Positions 19,600 through 24,854 of a stretch of DNA of 24,854 nt are shown piece by piece. The DNA is from Isohypsibius dastychi. Its lineage: Eukaryota; Tardigrada; Eutardigrada; Parachela; Isohypsibiidae. A program made the position numbers and the translations under genes. Each line of letters opens with the position of its first letter. The stretch's first letter is position 1. The stretch covers positions 1 through 24,854 of the forward strand of contig JAQIWT010000284.1 in the NCBI GenBank assembly GCA_034696485.1, read 5' to 3'. The notes below the pieces were generated by a model that saw only the letters and a program-made list of their open reading frames with translations, was not told where the DNA came from and searched no databases.

Positions 19600-19785
19600 T
19601 TCCGTATTTTCGTTCCATTCAGCGATGGAACAACAAACGCAACGCCGCCATTTCTGTCGGGTTTTCTTCAGCCAAGTTCGATTGCGTTGCATGCGTGCGT
19701 TAATAAGAAAAGAGCCGAACATGACCAATTAAGTAAATGGTGTCTAGTCTGATAAGTGATACTTGATACCTGTTCAATCACCTAA
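19600..19785 (+). repeat. Dispersed duplicate, copy B (pair with 3455-3640)
   Basis: This is the better-preserved copy of the pair described at 3455-3640. It is open in one frame (VKYFRIFVPFSDGTTNATPP … LHACVNKKRAEHDQ) up to TGA. It could be an exon or the remains of one. The two copies are 16 kb apart in the same orientation, flanking the large element and the first Ig gene. Confidence 0.45.
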
Positions 19786-20010
19786 AGAGTGGAATAACAA
19801 AAAACAGATCAAAAGATGCTGTGTTACTACCGCTTGTCATTTTTTAATTCATTGTTTGTTGATACAAAACTCAGTGGATCACAATTTATTCCAGCCCGCG
19901 GAATATGTGAACAACAATCAACATTTGACCAACGAGTGCCAACGCAAAATTTGATCATGATCTTCTTGAAAATCTCTCCAATGCGAGCTGCATTCTCTTG
20001 ATGAATTATT

Positions 20011-20175
20011 ATGGCCAAGAGCGATCCAGCCGAGAAGCTGTTTTCTCTTCATACTCCGGCGGATATAAACGCTGCAAACCAGGGTTACATCCGAGAGCTG
20101 GAAAAGAACAACCTGCAACACAAACAAACTGACAATCGTGCACTGAAGAGGGTTTCAAACAATTTCGACAGCTAG
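20011..20175 (+). CDS. 54-codon small ORF or last exon, unknown function
   Basis: The frame starts MAKSDPAEKLFSLHTPADIN and ends ALKRVSNNFDS followed by TAG. The middle (GYIRELEKNNLQHKQTD) is charged and helix-forming. Composition and lack of low complexity make it look protein-coding, and it could be the final exon of a small gene that begins near 19190. No family is recognised. It would also be consistent with a decayed fragment. Confidence 0.33.
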   Translation: MAKSDPAEKLFSLHTPADINAANQGYIRELEKNNLQHKQTDNRALKRVSNNFDS

Positions 20176-21262
20176 GTCGGGTGTGATAGGTAAAATAAAC
20201 ATGAATGATAAGAACCAATTTTCGACGAAATGTTGCGGATGTTTTTTGTCACCGCCCCAGGGATGTGGTCTTACAATACCTTCAAGTTTTTCCGGACGTT
20301 TTCCTTCACGCAAGTTACCCATTTTTCAACCCCATTTCTTTGTTCACCGGGTCAACGAACCGACTTTCTATAAATCTGGTTCAATGGAGAGAGGTTCCGA
20401 ATACCATGAAGTCACGGGTGAGAATGTAGTCACCCCGGAAATAACGTTAGAAAATGTAAAAAGATCAAGTACATATTCATTTGGAAACCTCCTAGGCTTT
20501 CAGGGGATTTTCCTTCGCGCAAAGTAACCTTTCTGTGGAAGCTTTCTCTGATCAGAGTCGATGAAGCGACTCTTCTGAAGTGTTGGTCAAGGGACCGGGG
20601 TTATGAAAGTGATCTGAAACTCTGAAAGTCATTTCACCGTTTTCCTCGAAGGAAAAAAGGGTGGACGGTATGCCCCCCGCAAAACGTTCTCGAACAGCTT
20701 TTCCGGGAATATTTGTTGGTGACTCTGCAGGGTTGACTGAATACAAATTTTGAATTCAAGGTTTGAAAGTTTTAGTCCGTTGAGCATCACAGTTGTTTCA
20801 AGCGGAATCGTTCAAATTATAGTTCATACGGTAATTATGAGTTTAGCAGTGTGTTAACAACAACGAAACCTAATCATAAAGAAAATTATCATCCTATATA
20901 AAAGGCGGTTACATAACAGTCGAGTTCAAGAGAAGTCACCGGAGAATCAAGCGTGGTGATTTCCACACATCAAAATTTTGGCTGAAAATAATTTAAATAT
21001 TCTTGTTGTCACGAAGACCGTGAATTATCCGGAGATCGAACCAATTTCGACAGAACAAATGATATCTTCGGTGACGAAGAGATCGTTCGTTGAACACTGA
21101 AATGTAGATCAATAATTTCGACTCACTGGAAAGAGAAAGCTCTCTCAAAAAACGGGGTTAGGCTGAGCCCGACGTACGGAAGCCTTGGCTCTTGAGATTT
21201 CAGTTCGAAAAAGGGTTCTCAAATATGCAATGCTGACTGAAGATCAGTGATTTCATTCGCAC
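20176..21262. other. Region between the two Ig paralogues, no gene recognised
   Basis: Open frames at 20183-20527 (plus) and 20552-20746 (minus) lack domains or splice support. A strong plus-strand TATA-type word is at 20895-20905. This is 3' of Ig paralogue 2 (minus strand), whose transcript would end here. No LTR or reverse transcriptase fragment could be shown. Confidence 0.4.
20895..20905 (+). promoter_or_regulatory. TATA-box-like element without assigned gene
   Basis: TATATAAAAGG is a near-ideal RNA polymerase II TATA box. A transcript would start around 20925 and run antisense into Ig paralogue 2. No plus-strand exon was found immediately downstream, so it may drive a non-coding transcript, belong to a repeat, or be chance. 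Confidence 0.25.
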
Positions 21263-23528
21263 TCAAAACTGTGGTACCGGAGAACAATCGTTTTCGGGTT
21301 CCAAAGTAACCCACATAGAAGCCGAACCAACTGAATTTGTGACAACACATGCGTAAGTAGAGGTATGTTCTTCCTGGTACATAGCAGAATGAAGAAAAAA
21401 CGTGAACTCGAGCGGCTTTGATCCGTATTCAATCGCATGTGCCAAACCATCCAACGCCCTTTGACCAGTTGTGATATTCGTGAAAGGCCAACTTGATTCG
21501 AATATCATCAAAGTATCCGCCTGAACCCGTGCGCGTTCCCTCTTCCGACCCTGAAATTTATGCCGAATGCTTGGTTCTTGATATGGGAGCAAATTCATCC
21601 ACTTGACCTGCAGTCCAGAAGTGGAGGACTGGAAAGAACATGGCAACTGGAAGGAATGAAGGGGACAGATTCTCATAACAAGGTGTTGGTGCTTCATCTC
21701 AGGTGCGACTGAAAACAAAAGTGCTCTGAATTTAGAAAACGACAAAACTCAGCTCTCTCCGGCCCAAAAACGCTCAGTTCTCAAACTGTTCTGGATCACC
21801 TGCTCAGGCTACTACAGAGCCTCCTCACAACAAAAGCTTCGCCGCTGTACTGCGGTCCCACTCCCCAAAGACCGCGGTTTCGTTCAGGTAAAATTTGCAG
21901 TTCCCCCATAAATTCTCTGGCGAACTCAGCCTCACATCTTAAATCTGTACACTCCCCAAGAAATTCACTGGGAAACTCCAATGAAAAGTTTACGAGATTT
22001 TCCCAGTAAATCACCGAATGAAGTGTAGGAGGCGGGATTGGTATGCACGAGGGTTTCCGAGAGAGATGTATGTAATGTACTGAATCATAGCAGCATTAAT
22101 GAGATCGCAAGGTGGCCAGGCTGCCGTACTGTGAATAACATTGATGAATAGATAACTTACAGTGAACTTTTACGTTGGCTTTTACGGCGTTGCGGTCCAC
22201 ATCAGTGATTTTAAGCAGCTGACTTTGCCACGGAAGGTCAAACTGTGTTTTTGAGCTCGTACAAAGGTACACACCACTCTGATTTCGGTTGACAGTTCCC
22301 AAGTCGAACGCTACCTGATTCGTGTCATGCCGGCGCAGGGAGACACTGAGGCCATTCGGAGCTATACATGTGACATCTTTCTCGTTGAATGGTGGGATAA
22401 TGCTGAGAATTAGTAATCCGTCTCTACCCTCAAGGAAATTGACATCGTTGATGTTCGGAGAAGGCATCACAACAGCAGAGCTCAACTGATTTACATATAG
22501 CAGAACGCTGTTTGATCGAGTTGCACCGCATACACAGGAGTAGTTCCCTGTGTCATTCAGGGATAAAGTAAGAGGGCCATTGTTGATGTCTCTCCGTATC
22601 CGTTGCCAGTTCGGAATACCTTTCCATTTATAACCAAGATGGTGTTCAGGGATTTGAAACTTTTTAAGAGCTGAATCGGTTCCTGTGAAGACAGGCTCTT
22701 CCGTACACACTCCTGATTCTCGGTAGAAACAATCAAAACTTATCCGTTCGGTGAGGTCAATCGTCATGCTAGTGAAAGATTTCTTTTGGTCCCGTGATGT
22801 GAGAGAAAGAAGGATATCTGGTCCTCCTGGCAAATGGCGATTCCGATTAGGCAGAATGGTAGAAGAACATCTGTTAGAATTAAGATACTCACTTTTGACC
22901 ATGATGGGATGCGGGAGGGAAGTGACAATTCGTGTACCATTGTCAAAAGTTGCGGCGCAAATGTGTGCAGTGCCGTTCCAGATTTCACTTGCAATGAACT
23001 CTCGGGTTAAAATCGTCAAGTTACCATCTCGCCGTTTCTCAATTCGAAGATGTCTTTCTGTCGGCTGACCTCCACCGTTGACATAATAAGCATACCACCC
23101 GATATGTGGGTTTGATGAGTCAATATTAGATGAAGTGTATGTGCACTCTACAATAACGGGCTTGAGTTCTTCAATTTGATCTGCAGCCGGCAGTATTGAA
23201 ATTGACGGATTCTGATGCGTCACAGAGTTGTTGTGCCTGAAGAGATCGACAAAGTTAATGAAGCATACCCACTAGTTTGTATGTAGAGCTTGATAGTTTC
23301 AACAAAATGGTGTGAAAGGAGTACATGAAGGCACAATTCGTTACAAAGCTCATTTTTAGTTATGGACTGTTCAGATATTCAAGAACTCACCAGTTTCGGG
23401 TCTACATAGCTTTTCATCCACTACAAACTCATAACTTACGTTTTTGAATGTTCACAGACCGCAGTTGGCCAAAGCATCACTATCTCGGTGGTTAACAGCA
23501 AGAAATACACGCTGAAGAGTGCAGCCAT
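21263..23528 (-). CDS. Secreted protein with four Ig-like domains, paralogue 2
   Basis: Exons on the minus strand: 23528-23440 (89 nt), 23236-22893 (344), 22826-22161 (666), 21708-21263 (446); GT-AG introns of 203, 66 and 452 bp; 514 aa. The signal peptide is clear (MAALFSVYFLLLTTEIVMLW, cleavage near PTAVC). Domain 1: C61, W77 and C123 (NGTAHICAATFDNGT). Domain 2: FDCFYRES, YKWKGIPNW and NDTGNYSCVCG. Domain 3: VTCIAPNG and NRNQSGVYLCTSS. Domain 4: LPCSFQSS, LQVKWMN and STYACVVTNSVGSASMWVTL, then stop. Domains 1-4 match paralogue 1 at most positions, while the signal exon and the first residues of exon 2 do not. No transmembrane segment or GPI-type tail is seen. Likely an extracellular recognition or adhesion protein; the ligand is unknown. 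Confidence 0.85.
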
Positions 23529-23825
23529 GGTGAAGTAGATGGTGCTTTTAGAATTCTGAGGCCATTTCCGTCTGAAAACGCTCAGAGATCGTGAATTTCT
23601 TCACGGCCCACTCGAGTTGGAAACAGTTAAAGTGAAATGAGCTTTCGAACGGGAAGCTGACTGCGAAGCTTGCTAGTCGTTCCATGGGAACGGAGTTACC
23701 ATATTTCAACTAAAATGACTACGTTCATCTGTTTACTCACATCTTCAGTCCACCTGATAAAGGCTTGAACTTAACCTCAAAACCGCTTTCATAACCTCTG
23801 AAAACGTTCTAGTTTTGCGCTCCTG

Positions 23826-23833
23826 CTATATAG
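23826..23833 (-). promoter_or_regulatory. Candidate TATA box of Ig paralogue 2
   Basis: CTATATAG lies about 295 bp upstream of the paralogue 2 start codon on the minus strand, in the context CTCCTATATAGCAGGAG. Transcription would start near 23800, leaving a 5' UTR of about 270 nt or one with an intron. The word is palindromic, so the strand is assigned only by the neighbouring gene. Confidence 0.28.
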
Positions 23834-24345
23834 GAGCCGATGGAACAAAACTTTGGTGAGCGAATGCAGATTCTATACTTCTCCCATTTTGACATCTATG
23901 ACGCACTAGTTGTAGGAATATTATCTGGCTGTATTTGTAACTTGTTAACACTGTGAGGTTCTAAAACCAACCTTGATAACCAGAATGTCCACGGATTACG
24001 TTTTTTTCTTTTCCAAATGCGCAGTCGATTCTGCAGACGCACTGGTTTTGAGAATGTGACAGGTGCCGGCGTCACACAGTTCTGATATCTGTCAAGCTTC
24101 CAAGAGAGACATGTAGTCATTCAACTAATGCACGACTGGTCATCAAGCAACCAGCACCGTTATCGCTGCTGGCCAGTACTCCTCGCGAGGAGTACAGATG
24201 AGTGAAATGCTTGATTGTCCTGGACTAACGAAGGGTTTAATTTTATGTCAAGAAAAGCGACTAACCTTTATTCTCATAACTTGCTCAAAATCTGCTTCAT
24301 TAGATTCTCAGTTTTCACCATACTTTTTGCAGCCTACTTGTTCAG
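23834..24345. other. Upstream flank of Ig paralogue 2, no gene recognised
   Basis: No supported exon. A minus-strand frame at 23896-24120 has no domain. A 20-bp perfect palindrome is at 24176-24195. The last bases are a pyrimidine-rich acceptor region for the exon at 24346. Confidence 0.4.
24176..24195. repeat. 20-bp perfect palindrome
   Basis: GTACTCCTCGCGAGGAGTAC is a perfect dyad with no loop. It lies about 650 bp upstream of Ig paralogue 2 and 150 bp before the plus-strand Ig-like exon. It could bind a dimeric factor or be a small repeat terminus. Confidence 0.6.
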
Positions 24346-24552
24346 GATGAGTGGCTCAACAGGACGAGGTTGAGTATATTTGGACCGAGTGATGTGCCCG
24401 AGTCTATCATGAGGTGGCATCAGGGATTTTTATTCCAGCAGTGTGTGCTGGATTATAATCAGAGCATGGCATATGTGTGTGCTGCTGCAGTTCCATCGAC
24501 CAAAACCTTTTCTGATGGAATCGAGTATTCTGGCTATTTGACCTTTACTTGA
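24346..24552 (+). CDS. Ig-like terminal exon, plus strand (partial gene or relic)
   Basis: After an acceptor-like TACTTGTTCAG, 68 codons run to a TGA. The frame begins DEWLNRTRLSIFG and contains RWHQGFLFQQCVLDYN, SMAYVCAAAVPSTKTFSDG and YSGYLTFT. The W...YVCAA spacing parallels the second half of domain 1 in the two minus-strand paralogues (W … HYCAATFDNGTR), and an N-glycosylation site (NRT) is present. The upstream exon with the first Ig cysteine was not found. It is either the end of an oppositely oriented relative or an isolated fragment. The exon boundary is uncertain: an alternative acceptor ends at 24332. Confidence 0.33.
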   Translation, partial: DEWLNRTRLSIFGPSDVPESIMRWHQGFLFQQCVLDYNQSMAYVCAAAVPSTKTFSDGIEYSGYLTFT

Positions 24553-24854
24553 ATGGTTATGATGTTCGGAAAAAAATGCCCAATCAGTGCAACTGGTATT
24601 GGTAAAATTTGGGATCGTCGATATGTCAAAGCGGTTTCGGAATGAAACTGGGAGGATCATCTTGAACTGGAAAAAGAGATGACCTTTCAACAGTTTTCGA
24701 CTTTTTTTCGTGCGTAAATCTGTTCTTTCAGGCCGGGTTGAGGAATGAAAGATGCGTGGTGGCCCTAGTAAGAATACCGCTCCGTTTGGCATTGGCAAGC
24801 GCAGCCTGGTTCCACTTTCTCAAGGAACTCATGTGGGTAAAGAATATTTCCTGC
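24553..24854. other. No gene recognised at the right edge
   Basis: Mixed sequence. A minus-strand frame at 24430-24798 is antisense to the Ig-like exon and has no domain of its own. Confidence 0.35.

Noticed and set aside
20895-21160. LTR of a retrotransposon (TATA plus downstream region)
   Set aside because: No second LTR, primer-binding site, polypurine tract or reverse transcriptase fragment was found nearby.

Overview
The window is nuclear DNA from a eukaryote, most likely an invertebrate animal. The genes are split by short GT-AG introns (mostly 54-70 bp). Two genes encode secreted multi-Ig-domain proteins, one encodes a PHD finger, and a transposase of the animal/fungal KDZ type is present. 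There are no bacterial operons, Shine-Dalgarno sites or rRNA genes. I cannot name the phylum; everything here was read by eye and spliced by hand.

The centre (about 5944-14012) is the striking part. Two multi-exon genes lie head to head, about 340 bp apart. Leftward (9174->6907, 6 exons, 639 codons) is a KDZ-superfamily transposase with an N-terminal cysteine cluster, apparently one base short in exon 3. Rightward (9515->12733, 10 exons, 805 codons, no break) is a P-loop ATPase with SF3/AAA-like motifs and a C-terminal PHD finger. The pair is bracketed by two minisatellite arrays built from the same 18-bp unit in opposite orientation (5944-6806 and 13397-14056). I read this as one roughly 8-kb two-gene DNA transposon whose long terminal inverted repeats are minisatellites. 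That reading is inference; the gene models and the inverted arrays are directly visible.

The right third (16403-23528) holds two tandem paralogues on the minus strand, each encoding a 514-aa secreted protein with four Ig-like domains. Their exon lengths are identical (89/344/666/446 nt), as are their intron phases, and no transmembrane segment is visible. Around them are relics of the same kind of locus: an Ig-like terminal exon on the plus strand at 24346-24552, a transmembrane/cytoplasmic-tail exon on the minus strand at 946-1071, a possible signal-peptide exon at 3021-3344, and two decayed Ig-like exons in inverted orientation (4201-4365 and 5445-5609). The host locus therefore looks like a rearranging cluster of Ig-superfamily genes into which the transposon inserted.

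The left third (1-5900) is mostly non-coding. It holds a short MITE-like element with a poly-C core (319-510), a fold-back minisatellite of 9-bp units (4588-5125) and the exon fragments named above. Many long reading frames in the arrays are artefacts of 9-bp periodicity and are not genes.
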